From: Atopobiaceae bacterium
Lineage (GTDB): Bacteria > Actinomycetota > Coriobacteriia > Coriobacteriales > Atopobiaceae
Assembly: GCA_022483015.1 (NCBI GenBank)
Contig: JAKVOB010000001.1
Coordinates: forward strand, 682,001 to 746,000
Reading direction: 5' to 3'
Length of the DNA stretch: 64,000 nucleotides
Shown here: piece by piece, positions 1-8,264 of the stretch
How positions within the stretch are numbered: the stretch's first letter is position 1
Layout: each line of letters begins with the position of its first letter
Position numbers and translations under genes: made by a program
Notes under the pieces: generated by a model
Seen by the model: only the letters and a program-made list of their open reading frames with translations
Databases searched by the model: none
What the model was told of the DNA's origin: nothing

Positions 1-108
1 ATCAACGTGATCGGCGTCGGCGAGGCCACCGCATACAACCTCATCGACAACGGCGCCCTGCTCATGTGCGCGGATGTCGCGACCAAGCTCGAGGAGGTGC
101 TCGCTTAA
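1..108 (+). CDS. rplD: 50S ribosomal protein L4, C-terminal end (partial)
   Basis: The reading frame is open from base 1 and ends at TAA 106-108, giving the last 35 residues (INVIGVGEATAYNLIDNGAL and onward, ending KLEEVLA). This matches the C-terminus of L4, and the position directly before rplW is the standard S10-operon order. The 5' part lies outside the window. The L23 start codon follows the stop with no gap, so the two are probably translationally coupled. L4 binds 23S rRNA and lines the exit tunnel; in some bacteria it also represses its own operon, which cannot be judged from this fragment. Confidence 0.85.
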   Translation: MNVIGVGEATAYNLIDNGALLMCADVATKLEEVLA

Positions 109-411
109 ATGAACTCCGTCTACAACGTCATCGTCAAGCCGATCGTCTCCGAGCGCTCGTTCGATCTCATGAGCCAGAACAAGTACACCTTCGAGGTGGC
201 TCCTGCCGCTTCGAAGGGAGAGATCGCCGACGCGATCGAGAAGCTCTTCGACGTGACCGTCACCAAGGTCAACACCATGTCGGTCAAGCCCAAGAAGAAG
301 CGCGTCCGCTATGCGCTCGGTAACACCCGTTCCTGGAAGAAGGCCATCGTGACCCTCGCTCCGGGCAACACCATCGAGATCTTCGGCAACCAGAAGGCCG
401 CCGAGGAGTAA
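109..411 (+). CDS. rplW: 50S ribosomal protein L23
   Basis: This 100-residue protein has the L23 hallmarks: an N-terminal KPIVSERS segment, the YTFEV strand, and the basic loop NTMSVKPKKKRVRY that enters 23S rRNA domain III near the exit tunnel, where trigger factor and SRP dock. Length is normal for bacterial L23. The ATG abuts the rplD stop codon without its own spacer, indicating coupling to L4. It is followed by an unusually long 156-nt gap before rplB that contains two stem-loops. Confidence 0.97.
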   Translation: MNSVYNVIVKPIVSERSFDLMSQNKYTFEVAPAASKGEIADAIEKLFDVTVTKVNTMSVKPKKKRVRYALGNTRSWKKAIVTLAPGNTIEIFGNQKAAEE

Positions 412-423
412 GTCAGCATCCAG

Positions 424-447
424 TGTCCTCCCCACTCGGGGAGGACA
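424..447 (+). other. perfect stem-loop in the rplW-rplB spacer
   Basis: A 10-bp perfect stem (TGTCCTCCCC at 424-433, GGGGAGGACA at 438-447) closes a 4-nt loop. No T-run follows, so it is not a standard Rho-independent terminator. A second stem pairs 502-509 with 531-538 and encloses a smaller hairpin (511-514 with 519-522), ending 29 nt before the rplB start. Together they suggest a processed or regulatory intercistronic leader for L2. Confidence 0.55.
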
Positions 448-567
448 GGAGTGGTGCCGTACGTGTTATGGATACGCGCGGTACCGTGGTAATCCGGCGT
501 CAACCCGTTCGGCCCAAGGGCCCATCCCTCAACGGGTTTGGCCAACGGAAACAGAAGGGAACAGGTT

Positions 568-1401
568 ATGGGAGTCAAGCACCTCAAGCCGACCAGTGCA
601 GGCAGGCGTTTCCAGACGGTCTCCGACTTCGCGGAGATCACGACGGACACCCCCGAGAAGTCACTTCTCGAGCCGCTGCCCAACAAGGCTGGCCGCAACA
701 ACAATGGTCGCATCACCACCAGGCACCAGGGCGGCGGCCACAAGCGTCAGTACCGTCGCATCGACTTCAAGCGCAACAAGGACGACGTGCCTGCGAAGGT
801 CGCCACGATCGAGTACGACCCCAACCGCTCCGCGCGCATCGCGCTGCTCCACTATGCGGACGGCGCCAAGAGCTACATCCTCGCGCCCAAGGGCCTCTCC
901 GTGGGTGACACGGTCGTCTCCGGCGTCGGCGTCGACATCAAGCCCGGAAACGCCATGCCGCTCTCCGAGATCCCCGTCGGCACGCTCGTGCACGCCGTGG
1001 AGTTCCAGCCTGGCAAGGGGGCTGCCATCGCCCGCTCGGCCGGTACCTCCATCCAGCTCATGGGCAAGGAGGGCGGCTATGCCGTCCTGCGCATGCCCTC
1101 CTCCGAGATGCGTCGTGTGCCTCTCGACTGCCGCGCCACCATCGGTGAGGTCGGCAACGCCGATCACTCCAACATCTCCGGCGGCAAGGCTGGTCGTACG
1201 CGTTGGCAGGGCGTCCGTCCTACCGTCCGCGGTACGGTCATGAACCCTGTCGACCACCCGCACGGCGGTGGCGAGGGCAAGAACCACACCTCCGGCCGTC
1301 CGTCGCTGTCGCCCTGGGGCAAGCCCTCGAAGGGCTACAAGACGCGCGAGCCCAAGAAGGGTTCGAACCGTCTCATCATCCGTCGTCGCAAGACCAAGTA
1401 G
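568..1401 (+). CDS. rplB: 50S ribosomal protein L2
   Basis: L2 helps form the peptidyl-transferase centre and subunit interface. The 277-residue product carries the RNA-binding core ([19 protein letters not shown] near residues 45-65) and the signature [13 protein letters not shown] near residue 220, which contains the conserved functional histidine. An in-frame codon exists 30 bases upstream, but the ATG at 568 is preferred: it has an AGAAGGGA ribosome-binding site and gives the family start [14 protein letters not shown]. It is followed by rpsS after 36 nt. Confidence 0.97.
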   Translation: MGVKHLKPTSAGRRFQTVSDFAEITTDTPEKSLLEPLPNKAGRNNNGRITTRHQGGGHKRQYRRIDFKRNKDDVPAKVATIEYDPNRSARIALLHYADGAKSYILAPKGLSVGDTVVSGVGVDIKPGNAMPLSEIPVGTLVHAVEFQPGKGAAIARSAGTSIQLMGKEGGYAVLRMPSSEMRRVPLDCRATIGEVGNADHSNISGGKAGRTRWQGVRPTVRGTVMNPVDHPHGGGEGKNHTSGRPSLSPWGKPSKGYKTREPKKGSNRLIIRRRKTK

Positions 1402-1437
1402 CACACGGCACACGTCAAGTAAGAGGAGATAGAACCA

Positions 1438-1713
1438 ATGAGCAGAAGTCTCAAGAAGGGCCCCTACGTGGAGACTCGCCTTCTCACGCGTGTCGCCGCG
1501 CAGAACGAGGCAGGCACCAAGGAGGTCATCAAGACCTGGTCGCGCGCCAGCACCGTCTTCCCGGAGATGGTCGGTCACACGATCGCCGTCCACGATGGTC
1601 GCAAGCACGTGCCCGTGTACATCACCGAGTCCATGGTCGGTCACAAGCTGGGCGAGTTCGCGCCCACCCGTACCTTCCGTGGTCACAAGATCAACTCCGC
1701 GCCGACCGCGTAG
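1438..1713 (+). CDS. rpsS: 30S ribosomal protein S19
   Basis: This 91-residue protein starts [12 protein letters not shown] and contains [16 protein letters not shown], the classical S19 signature. S19 sits in the head of the small subunit, contacts S13 and binds near the A-site tRNA. The start has a strong AAGAGGAGA ribosome-binding site. Spacing to rplV is 16 nt, in the conserved L2-S19-L22-S3-L16-L29-S17 order of the S10 operon. Confidence 0.97.
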   Translation: MSRSLKKGPYVETRLLTRVAAQNEAGTKEVIKTWSRASTVFPEMVGHTIAVHDGRKHVPVYITESMVGHKLGEFAPTRTFRGHKINSAPTA

Positions 1714-1729
1714 GGGAGGGAACTAGACA

Positions 1730-2092
1730 ATGCCTAAGAGCACCAACACAAACCGCGTGTCCGCGACCGCGAAGTACGTCCGCGTCGCCCCGCGCAAGGC
1801 GCGTCTGGTCATCGACCAGATCCGCAACAAGTCCGTCGAGGCAGCCATGGAGACCCTCCAGTTCTCCGAGCGTGCCGTCGCCGAGGACGTCGAGAAGGTC
1901 CTCCGCTCCGCCGTGGCCAACGCCCAGAACAACGCCGGCCTTCGTGCCGACGACCTGGTCGTCGCCGAGGCCCACGTCGACGAGGGACCCACGCTGAAGC
2001 GCATCCGTCCTCGCGCAAAGGGTTCCGCATCGCGTATCAACAAGCGCACGAGCCACATCACTGTCACCGTCGCACCTCGAAAGGAGGCGTAG
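1730..2092 (+). CDS. rplV: 50S ribosomal protein L22
   Basis: The 120-residue product carries the L22 globular-domain motif [20 protein letters not shown] and the beta-hairpin end ([20 protein letters not shown]) that reaches into the nascent-chain tunnel near the macrolide site. Length is typical. It has a GGGAGGGA ribosome-binding site and is followed by rpsC after 7 nt. Nothing unusual was seen in the tunnel-loop residues. Confidence 0.97.
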   Translation: MPKSTNTNRVSATAKYVRVAPRKARLVIDQIRNKSVEAAMETLQFSERAVAEDVEKVLRSAVANAQNNAGLRADDLVVAEAHVDEGPTLKRIRPRAKGSASRINKRTSHITVTVAPRKEA

Positions 2093-2099
2093 GGGAAGC

Positions 2100-2807
2100 A
2101 TGGGCCAGAAAGTCTCACCTACCGGTTTCCGTCTCGGCATCACCGAGAACTGGCGCTCCCGCTGGTACGCCGACAAGGACTACGCCACCACGCTCGGCAA
2201 CGACCTCGAGATCCGCAAGTTCCTCTCGAAGAAGCTCGAGCGCGCCGCCCTCTCCCGCGTGGAGATCGACCGCGCCGGCGACAAGGTCACCGTCACCATC
2301 TACACCGCCCGTCCGGGCATCGTGATCGGCAAGAAGGGTTCCGAGATCGACAACCTTCGTGCTGACCTCGAGAGGATCGCGAAGGTCGGCAAGGGTCAGG
2401 TCAAGGTCGACGTCATCGAGGTCAAGCGCCCCGAGCTCGACGCCAGCCTCGTGGCCCAGTCCATCGCCGAGCAGCTCGAGCAGCGCATCGCCTTCCGTCG
2501 TGCCATGAGGAAGGCCGTGCAGTCCGCCCGCAAGGCCGGTGCCAAGGGCATCCGTATCCAGTGCTCCGGTCGTCTCGGCGGTGCCGAGATGGGCCGTCGC
2601 GAGTGGTACCGCGAGGGCCGCGTGCCCCTGCACACCCTTCGTGCAAAGATCGACTTCGGCGAGGCCACCGCTCGCACCGCCATGGGCGCCTGCGGCGTGA
2701 AGGTCTGGATCTACCAGGGCGAGAAGCTCCCTGGTCAGCCCGCGCCCCAGCCTCAGCTCGAGGGCTCGAGCCGTCCTCGTCGCCGCAACGAGAGGAGGGG
2801 CAACTAA
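2100..2807 (+). CDS. rpsC: 30S ribosomal protein S3
   Basis: The 235-residue protein begins [14 protein letters not shown], has a type II KH domain ([14 protein letters not shown] near residues 75-90) and the C-terminal signature [21 protein letters not shown]3 forms part of the mRNA entry channel and helicase. The stop overlaps the rplP start by one base (TAATG), so L16 translation is coupled. The tail beyond residue 215 is basic and proline-rich, as in other actinobacteria. Confidence 0.97.
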   Translation: MGQKVSPTGFRLGITENWRSRWYADKDYATTLGNDLEIRKFLSKKLERAALSRVEIDRAGDKVTVTIYTARPGIVIGKKGSEIDNLRADLERIAKVGKGQVKVDVIEVKRPELDASLVAQSIAEQLEQRIAFRRAMRKAVQSARKAGAKGIRIQCSGRLGGAEMGRREWYREGRVPLHTLRAKIDFGEATARTAMGACGVKVWIYQGEKLPGQPAPQPQLEGSSRPRRRNERRGN

Positions 2808-3235
2808 TGCTGGCCCCTAAGCGTGTTCTACATAGGAAGGTGCAGCGTGGCTCCATGAAGGGCCAGGCAAAGGGCAACACCGAGCTGCACTTTGGTACCT
2901 ATGGCCTCATGGCCCTCGACCGTCATTGGATCACCAACCGCCAGATCGAGGCCTGCCGTGTCGCCATGACGCGTGCCATGAAGCGTGGCGGTAGGGTCTG
3001 GATCACCATCTTCCCGGACAAGCCCATCACCAAGAAGCCCGCCGAGACCCGCATGGGCAAGGGCAAGGGTAACCCCGAGGAGTGGGTGGCCGTCGTGAAG
3101 CCTGGCCGCATCATGTTCGAACTTGGTGACGTAGACGAGGAAACGGCCAAGGAGGCCCTTCGTCTCGCACAGTACAAGCTGCCGATCAAGACCAAGATCG
3201 TCACCCGCGCCGACCAGGACGGGGAGGAAAAGTAG
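2807..3235 (+). CDS. rplP: 50S ribosomal protein L16
   Basis: L16 organises the A-site side of the 50S subunit. The 142-residue product starts [19 protein letters not shown] and contains [19 protein letters not shown] and [18 protein letters not shown], both diagnostic. The frame stays open far upstream, but the ATG at 2807 is the family start, overlaps the rpsC stop, and has the ribosome-binding site GAGGAGGGG inside rpsC. Length is normal. Confidence 0.97.
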   Translation: MLAPKRVLHRKVQRGSMKGQAKGNTELHFGTYGLMALDRHWITNRQIEACRVAMTRAMKRGGRVWITIFPDKPITKKPAETRMGKGKGNPEEWVAVVKPGRIMFELGDVDEETAKEALRLAQYKLPIKTKIVTRADQDGEEK

Positions 3236-3237
3236 AT

Positions 3238-3453
3238 ATGAAGTCAACCGAGATCCGCGAGCTCACGGACGACGAGCTTGCCAAGAAGCTTGAGGAAGGC
3301 CGCTCCGAGCTCTTCAACCTGCGCTTCCAGATGGCAACGAGCCAGCTCGACAACACCGCTCGCGTCACAACCGTCAAGCGCGACATCGCCCGCGTCCAGA
3401 CCGAGATGCGCGCACGTCAGATCGCAGCGGACGCCGCGTCCGCCACGAAGTAG
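3238..3453 (+). CDS. rpmC: 50S ribosomal protein L29
   Basis: A small 71-residue protein beginning [20 protein letters not shown] and continuing with [18 protein letters not shown], the helical-hairpin L29 signature. L29 lies by the tunnel exit next to L23. The start is two bases after the rplP stop, with GGGGAGGAAAA upstream as ribosome-binding site. Length and position in the operon are standard. Confidence 0.96.
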   Translation: MKSTEIRELTDDELAKKLEEGRSELFNLRFQMATSQLDNTARVTTVKRDIARVQTEMRARQIAADAASATK

Positions 3454-3472
3454 AGAGCGCAGGAGAAGACAA

Positions 3473-3739
3473 ATGAGCGAAAGCGATACCCGCAACCAGC
3501 GCAAGGTCCGTACCGGAATCGTCACCGCCATCTCTGGCGACAAGACCGTGACCATCCAGATCACCGACCGCAAGCGCCATGCCAAGTACGGCAAGATGAT
3601 TACCGTCACCAAGAAGCTCCACTGCCATGACGAGGAGAACGCCGCCCACGTTGGCGACACCGTCCGCGTCATGGAGACCCGTCCCCTCTCCAAGACCAAG
3701 CGTTGGCGCGTCGTGGAGATTGTCGAGCAGGCCAAGTAG
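3473..3739 (+). CDS. rpsQ: 30S ribosomal protein S17
   Basis: The 88-residue OB-fold protein contains RKVRTGIVTAISGDKTVTI, then ITVTKKLHCHDEENAAHVGD and the ending LSKTKRWRVVEIVEQAK, all S17 features. S17 is a primary binder of 16S rRNA. The frame is open upstream, but the ATG at 3473 has AGGAGAAGA upstream and gives the expected N-terminus (MSESDTRNQRK). An 85-nt gap with a small stem (GTGCGCC/GGCGCAC) separates it from rplN. Confidence 0.96.
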   Translation: MSESDTRNQRKVRTGIVTAISGDKTVTIQITDRKRHAKYGKMITVTKKLHCHDEENAAHVGDTVRVMETRPLSKTKRWRVVEIVEQAK

Positions 3740-3824
3740 GCTGCATCAATCGTAGGCCGCTTCGACACATGTGCGCCGCACGCGTGGGCGCACCTCTGGG
3801 GTCGGACAAGGTTCGGAGGAACCA

Positions 3825-4193
3825 ATGATTCAGATGGAGACCATGCTCGCCGTCGCCGATAACTCCGGCGCCCGTCGAGTGAAGTGCATCAAGATTATGG
3901 GCGGCTCCAAGCGTCGCTATGCCGGCCTCGCCGACATCGTGATCTGTGCCGTCCAGGAGGCCACCCCCGGTGGCTCCGTGAAGAAGGGCGACATCGTTCG
4001 TTGCGTCATCGTCCGCACGGTCAAGGAGTGCCGCCGCAAGGATGGCAGCTATATCAAGTTCGACCAGAATGCGTGCGTGCTGGTCGACAAGGACGGCAAC
4101 CCCGTCGGCACGCGTATCTTCGGGCCTGTCGCTCGTGAGCTGCGCGACCACAAGTATATGAAGATCGTCTCGCTCGCACCCGAGACCCTGTAG
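3825..4193 (+). CDS. rplN: 50S ribosomal protein L14
   Basis: The 122-residue product ([56 protein letters not shown]) is a full-length L14, a 23S rRNA binder at the subunit interface. The ATG at 3825 follows a TTCGGAGGAACCA ribosome-binding site; the longer upstream frame is rejected because it adds non-homologous residues. As first gene of the spc block it could have its own promoter in the 85-nt gap, but no clear one was seen. Confidence 0.97.
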   Translation: MIQMETMLAVADNSGARRVKCIKIMGGSKRRYAGLADIVICAVQEATPGGSVKKGDIVRCVIVRTVKECRRKDGSYIKFDQNACVLVDKDGNPVGTRIFGPVARELRDHKYMKIVSLAPETL

Positions 4194-4206
4194 AGGAGTG
4201 ACCACC

Positions 4207-4512
4207 ATGAACGTCAAGAAGGGCGACCTCGTCGAGGTCATCTCCGGAAAGGACCTTGGCAAGCAGGCAAAGGTCCTGCGTTGCATCCCCGCCGAGGGCA
4301 AGGTCGTCGTCGAGGGCGTGGCCGTCGTGAAGAAGGCCCAGCGTCCGACCCAGGCCAACCAGCAGGGTGGCATCATCGAGCAGGAGGCGGCCATCGACGT
4401 CTCTAACGTGATGCTCGTCTGCCCGAAGTGCGGCAAGGCGACTCGCGTCGCCCGTGGCACCTCGACCGAGGGCAAGGTCCGCGTCTGCAAGAAGTGCGGC
4501 GCCGAGTTCTAA
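4207..4512 (+). CDS. rplX: 50S ribosomal protein L24
   Basis: L24 is an assembly-initiator protein of the large subunit. This 101-residue copy has the N-terminal KOW motif ([20 protein letters not shown]) and a C-terminal zinc-ribbon-like segment with two CxxC pairs ([10 protein letters not shown] and CKKCGAEF). ATG 4207 is chosen over an in-frame GTG at 4198 because GAGGAG lies 8 nt upstream of the ATG. A strong hairpin with a T-run follows, splitting it from rplE. Confidence 0.96.
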   Translation: MNVKKGDLVEVISGKDLGKQAKVLRCIPAEGKVVVEGVAVVKKAQRPTQANQQGGIIEQEAAIDVSNVMLVCPKCGKATRVARGTSTEGKVRVCKKCGAEF

Positions 4513-4539
4513 GGCACGGCCCATCGCGCGTCAGTTCCT

Positions 4540-4577
4540 GACGTCTCTGTGGAGAATTCCACAGAGACGTCTTTTTT
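4540..4577 (+). terminator. Rho-independent terminator or attenuator inside the spc operon
   Basis: A perfect 14-bp stem (4540-4553 with 4558-4571) around the loop GAAT is followed by six T residues. This is a canonical intrinsic terminator, lying 28 nt after rplX and 177 nt before rplE. A further stem (4675-4681 with 4690-4696) occurs in the rplE leader. A new promoter is therefore likely between 4580 and 4750, but I saw only weak candidates (such as TTGAAC at 4618). Confidence 0.85.
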
Positions 4578-4753
4578 CGCTGGTGACCTGGTAATCGCGC
4601 GTAGGAAAACGTACTATTTGAACTTGCGTCTCTCTGCAGGGAGTATTCTGCCCATGCGTCGCGGAGGGACCAGGCTCCCAGGCATCCGTCTGGGAGGCAC
4701 GAGGCAACAACCCCGTGCCCAAAGCCCCGTACCCTAGGAACTGGAGAACAAGC

Positions 4754-5344
4754 ATGGCTGATAAGAAGGACAAGAAGGTCGAGGAGACCGCGAGCACGTA
4801 CGTCCCTCGCCTCAAGACCAAGTACAACGACGAGGTGCGTGACGTCCTCGTCAAGCAGTTCGGCTATACCAACCCGCACATGGTCCCGCGCTTCGAGAAG
4901 ATCGTCGTCAACATGGGCGTCGGCGAGGCTGCCACGGATGCCAAGGCCATCGACGGCGCCATCGCGGACCTGCGTACCATCACCGGACAGCAGCCGGCCA
5001 TCTGCCGTGCCCGCAAGTCCATCGCAACGTTCCACCTTCGCGAGGGCCAGGCCATCGGTGCCAAGGTGACCCTTCGTGGCGACCGCATGTGGGACTTCTT
5101 CGACCGCCTCATCTCGGTCGCGATCCCTCGTATCCGCGACTTCCGTGGCGTCTCGCCCAAGAGCTTCGACGGCCATGGTAACTTCTCCATGGGCGTCACC
5201 GAGCAGCTCATCTTCCCCGAGATCGACTTCGACAAGATGGACCACGTCCGCGGCATGGACATCACGATCGTGACGAGTGCCCCCACCAACGAGGAGGGCA
5301 AGGCGCTCCTCTCGGCCTTCAACTTCCCGTTCGCAGACAAGTAG
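4754..5344 (+). CDS. rplE: 50S ribosomal protein L5
   Basis: L5 binds 5S rRNA in the central protuberance. The 196-residue product carries [36 protein letters not shown] and [18 protein letters not shown], all typical. It is about 15 residues longer than most L5 proteins because of a charged N-terminal tail ([16 protein letters not shown]). The ATG at 4754 follows the weak ribosome-binding site CTGGAGAACAAGC. It is probably transcribed from its own leader after the terminator at 4540-4577. Confidence 0.96.
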   Translation: MADKKDKKVEETASTYVPRLKTKYNDEVRDVLVKQFGYTNPHMVPRFEKIVVNMGVGEAATDAKAIDGAIADLRTITGQQPAICRARKSIATFHLREGQAIGAKVTLRGDRMWDFFDRLISVAIPRIRDFRGVSPKSFDGHGNFSMGVTEQLIFPEIDFDKMDHVRGMDITIVTSAPTNEEGKALLSAFNFPFADK

Positions 5345-5405
5345 AGACAAGTCAGGCAACCCCGTCCCGGACAAGGGTCCGAGGCGTGCACAAGAAGGAG
5401 GATCT

Positions 5406-5591
5406 GTGGCTAAGACATCGATGATCGTCAAGGCAAACCGTGAGCCTAAGTACTCCACGCGTACCCAGAACCGCTGCCAGCGCTGTGGGCGTCCCCACTC
5501 CGTCTATCGCAAGTTCGGGCTCTGCCGTGTCTGCTTCCGCGAGCTGGCAAGCAAGGGCGAGCTTCCTGGCGTCAAGAAGTCGAGCTGGTAG
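5406..5591 (+). CDS. rpsN: 30S ribosomal protein S14, zinc-binding type Z
   Basis: A 61-residue S14 of the short zinc-binding class, with CxxC pairs in [10 protein letters not shown] and GLCRVCFRE holding one zinc. It starts at GTG 5406 ([20 protein letters not shown]) directly after an AAGGAGG ribosome-binding site; the longer upstream frame has no homology. S14 organises the head of the 30S subunit. The C+ type Z form is the usual one next to L5 in actinobacteria and Firmicutes. Confidence 0.96.
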   Translation: MAKTSMIVKANREPKYSTRTQNRCQRCGRPHSVYRKFGLCRVCFRELASKGELPGVKKSSW

Positions 5592-5686
5592 GCTCGGCGC
5601 GCTGAAGCACCCGCGTCCAGGCGACCGTGCCACGGGCATGACCGAACCAGACGCAGAGGATTCATCTCAGACAAAGGAGAATCTGC

Positions 5687-6085
5687 ATGAACGTTACTGA
5701 CCCAATCGCCGACATGTTGACGCGCATCCGCAACGCCAACTCCGCCGGCAAGGCTACGGTGTCGATGCCGTCGAGCAAGGTGCTCGTCGAGATCGCACGC
5801 GTCATCAGCGAGGAGGGCTACGTCGAGGGCTATGCCGTCGAGGACACGAAGCCCCAGAAGACGCTCACCATCACGCTCAAGTATGGTGCCCGTCGCTCGC
5901 GCATCATCCGCGGCATCCGTCGCATCTCCAAGCCGGGCCTGCGCATCTACTCCGCAGCCAACGAGCTTCCCCGCGTCCTCGGTGGGCTCGGAACGGCCAT
6001 CATCTCGACCTCGAAGGGTGTCATGTGCGACCGCGACGCCCGTACCGCCGGCGTCGGCGGCGAGGTTCTCGCATACGTCTGGTAA
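5687..6085 (+). CDS. rpsH: 30S ribosomal protein S8
   Basis: The 132-residue protein opens [20 protein letters not shown] and closes with [20 protein letters not shown], the two S8 signatures. S8 is a primary binder of 16S rRNA central domain and in some bacteria represses the spc operon by binding near L5. An AAAGGAGA ribosome-binding site lies just before the ATG. Length is normal. Confidence 0.97.
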   Translation: MNVTDPIADMLTRIRNANSAGKATVSMPSSKVLVEIARVISEEGYVEGYAVEDTKPQKTLTITLKYGARRSRIIRGIRRISKPGLRIYSAANELPRVLGGLGTAIISTSKGVMCDRDARTAGVGGEVLAYVW

Positions 6086-6114
6086 CAACGGCAGGACAAG
6101 GAAAGGAGACCACC

Positions 6115-6651
6115 GTGTCCCGTATCGGTAAAATGCCTGTCCAGATTCCCGCCGGAGTCACCGCGACAGTCAAGGGCAACAGCATCCACGTGAAGGGCCC
6201 CAAGGGCGAGCTCGACCGTTCGTTCTCGGACCTCGTGACCATCAAGCAGGAGGGCGAGCAGGTCATCGTCGAGACCGTCGACGACTCGCGCGAGTCCAAC
6301 TCGCAGCACGGCCTCACGCGCACGCTCATCCATAACATGGTCCTGGGCGTCTCCGAGGGCTTCTCAAAGAACCTCGAGCTCCAGGGCGTCGGCTATCGTG
6401 CCGCCCTCAAGGGCAAGAGCCTCGACCTCTCGCTGGGTTACTCGCATCCCGTCATCGTCGAGGCCCCCGAGAACATCTCCTACGAGGTCCCGGACAACAC
6501 GCACATCGTCGTCAAGGGCATCTCGAAGGAGCAGGTCGGCCAGGTCGCGGCCGAGATTCGCGACAAGCGTCCGCCTGAGCCCTACAAGGGCAAGGGCATC
6601 CGCTACGAGGGCGAGCATGTCCGTCGCAAGCTCGGCAAGGCTGCCAAGTAG
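6115..6651 (+). CDS. rplF: 50S ribosomal protein L6
   Basis: The 178-residue L6 starts at GTG 6115 (VSRIGKMPVQIPAGVTATVK) after an AAAGGAGA ribosome-binding site. It has the duplicated L6 fold, including GVGYRAALKGKSLDLSLGYS and the C-terminal DKRPPEPYKGKGIRYEGEHV signature. L6 supports the sarcin-ricin loop region of 23S rRNA. The frame is open to 6025, but that extension is arginine-rich and unlike L6. Confidence 0.97.
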   Translation: MSRIGKMPVQIPAGVTATVKGNSIHVKGPKGELDRSFSDLVTIKQEGEQVIVETVDDSRESNSQHGLTRTLIHNMVLGVSEGFSKNLELQGVGYRAALKGKSLDLSLGYSHPVIVEAPENISYEVPDNTHIVVKGISKEQVGQVAAEIRDKRPPEPYKGKGIRYEGEHVRRKLGKAAK

Positions 6652-6715
6652 CGCATCGTCCCACGTCGCAAGTCCGTCACCCCGTCAGGTGGCGGCGTGA
6701 AGAAGGAGCTAGGGA

Positions 6716-7084
6716 ATGAACAAGCAGAAGGCAAAGAAGGCCGGGCTCAAGCGCCGCGAGCGCAGGGTCCGTTCGAAGATCTGCGGCACCGCCGAGTGCC
6801 CGCGCCTCTCGGTGCATCGTTCGAACGCGCACATCTATGCGCAGATCATCGATGACGTCGACGGCAAGACGGTCTGCACCGCCTCGACGCTCGACGCCGA
6901 GATCAAGGCTGACGGCAAGGTCGGCTCGAACTGCGAGGCTGCCGAGAAGGTCGGCAAGCTCGTGGGCAAGCGTGCGATGGATGCAGGTGTCACCGAGGTC
7001 AAGTTCGACCGCGGCGGCCGCATCTACCACGGTCGTGTCAAGGCACTCGCTGACGGCGCCCGCTCCGCGGGTCTGAAGTTCTAG
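6716..7084 (+). CDS. rplR: 50S ribosomal protein L18
   Basis: The 122-residue protein has a basic N-terminus ([20 protein letters not shown]) and the L18 core ([38 protein letters not shown]). L18 delivers 5S rRNA together with L5. It has an AAGGAG ribosome-binding site and is followed by rpsE after 10 nt. Confidence 0.97.
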   Translation: MNKQKAKKAGLKRRERRVRSKICGTAECPRLSVHRSNAHIYAQIIDDVDGKTVCTASTLDAEIKADGKVGSNCEAAEKVGKLVGKRAMDAGVTEVKFDRGGRIYHGRVKALADGARSAGLKF

Positions 7085-7094
7085 GAGGAATCAC

Positions 7095-7616
7095 ATGGCT
7101 CGTAACCAAAGGCGCAACGAGGACTCCGATCTTCAGGAGCGCGTCGTCTTCATCCACCGCGTGTCCAAGGTCGTCAAGGGCGGTCGTCGCTACTCGCTCG
7201 TCGCGATGGTCGTCGTGGGTGACGGCAAGGGTAACGTCGGGCTCGGCATGGGCAAGTCAGCCGAGGTGCCCCTGGCAATCCAGAAGGGCGTAGACGACGC
7301 GAAGAAGAACATGTTCAAGGTGCCCGTCACTGACACCGGAACCGTCCCCCACGAGGTCATCGGGCACTTCGGTGCCGGTCGCGTACTCATCAAGCCGGCA
7401 ATCGAGGGTACCGGCGTCATCGCCGGCGGCCCGGTTCGTCCGCTCTTCGAGCTCGCTGGCATCAAGAACGTCCTCTCGAAGTCGCTCGGGACGTCCAACT
7501 CGCTTAACAGCATCAAGGCGGCTGCAGACGGTCTCAAGCGCCTGTCGAGCCCCGCAGACACCGCCGACCGTCGCGGCATCACCGTCGCCGAGATGTTCGT
7601 CGGGAAGGAGAACTAA
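7095..7616 (+). CDS. rpsE: 30S ribosomal protein S5
   Basis: S5 shapes the decoding centre and mRNA entry. The 173-residue product contains the dsRBD-like segment [19 protein letters not shown], the loop [20 protein letters not shown] and the C-terminal [20 protein letters not shown]. Length is typical. The ATG follows a TAGGAGGAATCAC ribosome-binding site overlapping the rplR stop. Confidence 0.97.
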   Translation: MARNQRRNEDSDLQERVVFIHRVSKVVKGGRRYSLVAMVVVGDGKGNVGLGMGKSAEVPLAIQKGVDDAKKNMFKVPVTDTGTVPHEVIGHFGAGRVLIKPAIEGTGVIAGGPVRPLFELAGIKNVLSKSLGTSNSLNSIKAAADGLKRLSSPADTADRRGITVAEMFVGKEN

Positions 7617-7618
7617 CG

Positions 7619-7804
7619 ATGGCTAAGACCCTCAAGATCAAGCTCGTGAGGAGTGCCGTCGCGAGCGTCAAGCACGATCAGACGGCCACGTGCGCAGCCC
7701 TCGGCCTCCGCCGTATCGGCGACGTCGTGGAGCAGCCTGACAACGAGTCCATCCGTGGCATGGTCTTCAAGGTCAAGCACCTTGTTGACGTGGAAGAGAA
7801 CTAG
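7619..7804 (+). CDS. rpmD: 50S ribosomal protein L30
   Basis: A 61-residue L30 (LKIKLVRSAVASVKHDQTAT, then LGLRRIGDVVEQPDNESIRG). L30 is a small ferredoxin-like-fold protein of the large subunit, absent from some bacteria. It starts two bases after the rpsE stop, in the standard S5-L30-L15 order, with GGGAAGGAG within the end of rpsE. Confidence 0.96.
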   Translation: MAKTLKIKLVRSAVASVKHDQTATCAALGLRRIGDVVEQPDNESIRGMVFKVKHLVDVEEN

Positions 7805-7814
7805 GAGTCTCCAA

Positions 7815-8264
7815 ATGCAGCTCAACGATCTCCATCCCGCGGAGGGCTCGAAGAAGTCCCGCAAGCGCATCGGACGCGGCAACGCCTCCGGTCATGGCAC
7901 CACTGCCGGCCGCGGCACCAAGGGTCAGCTTTCCCGTGCCGGCGGCGGCAAGGGTGCTGGCTTCGAGGGCGGGCAGCAGCCTCTCGCGATGCGCCTCCCC
8001 AAGCTCCCCGGGTTCCGCAATGTGAACAGGGTCGAGTACGCGCCCGTGAACGTGAGCCGCCTCGAGGCGAACTTCGCCGACGGCGATACCGTCGATGCCG
8101 AGGCACTCAAGGCCAAGGGCATCATCAAGAGCACCGATGTGGCTGTCAAGGTCCTCGGCGACGGTGAGCTCACCAAGAAGCTCTCCGTGCGCGTGGACAA
8201 GGTCTCCGCCTCCGCTCAGTCCAAGATCGAGGCGGCCGGAGGAAAGGTCGAGCTCCCGTGCTAA
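7815..8264 (+). CDS. rplO: 50S ribosomal protein L15
   Basis: The 149-residue product starts MQLNDLHPAEGSKKSRKRIG and contains the glycine-rich RGNASGHGTTAGRGTKGQ stretch and GFEGGQQPLAMRLPKLPGF, both diagnostic. L15 is a late-assembly protein. ATG 7815 is chosen over the upstream open frame because it matches the family start and has AGGAG upstream. The stop codon lies inside the start of secY (7-nt overlap), suggesting translational coupling. Confidence 0.97.
   Translation: MQLNDLHPAEGSKKSRKRIGRGNASGHGTTAGRGTKGQLSRAGGGKGAGFEGGQQPLAMRLPKLPGFRNVNRVEYAPVNVSRLEANFADGDTVDAEALKAKGIIKSTDVAVKVLGDGELTKKLSVRVDKVSASAQSKIEAAGGKVELPC

Noticed and set aside
661-1686. 341-codon antisense frame over rplB and rpsS
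   Set aside because: It is opposite two certain ribosomal-protein genes and arises from high third-position GC.
4618-4649. Promoter TTGAAC ... TATTCT for rplE
   Set aside because: The spacing is 20 bp and the -10 matches only four bases, so it is mentioned only as a weak candidate.
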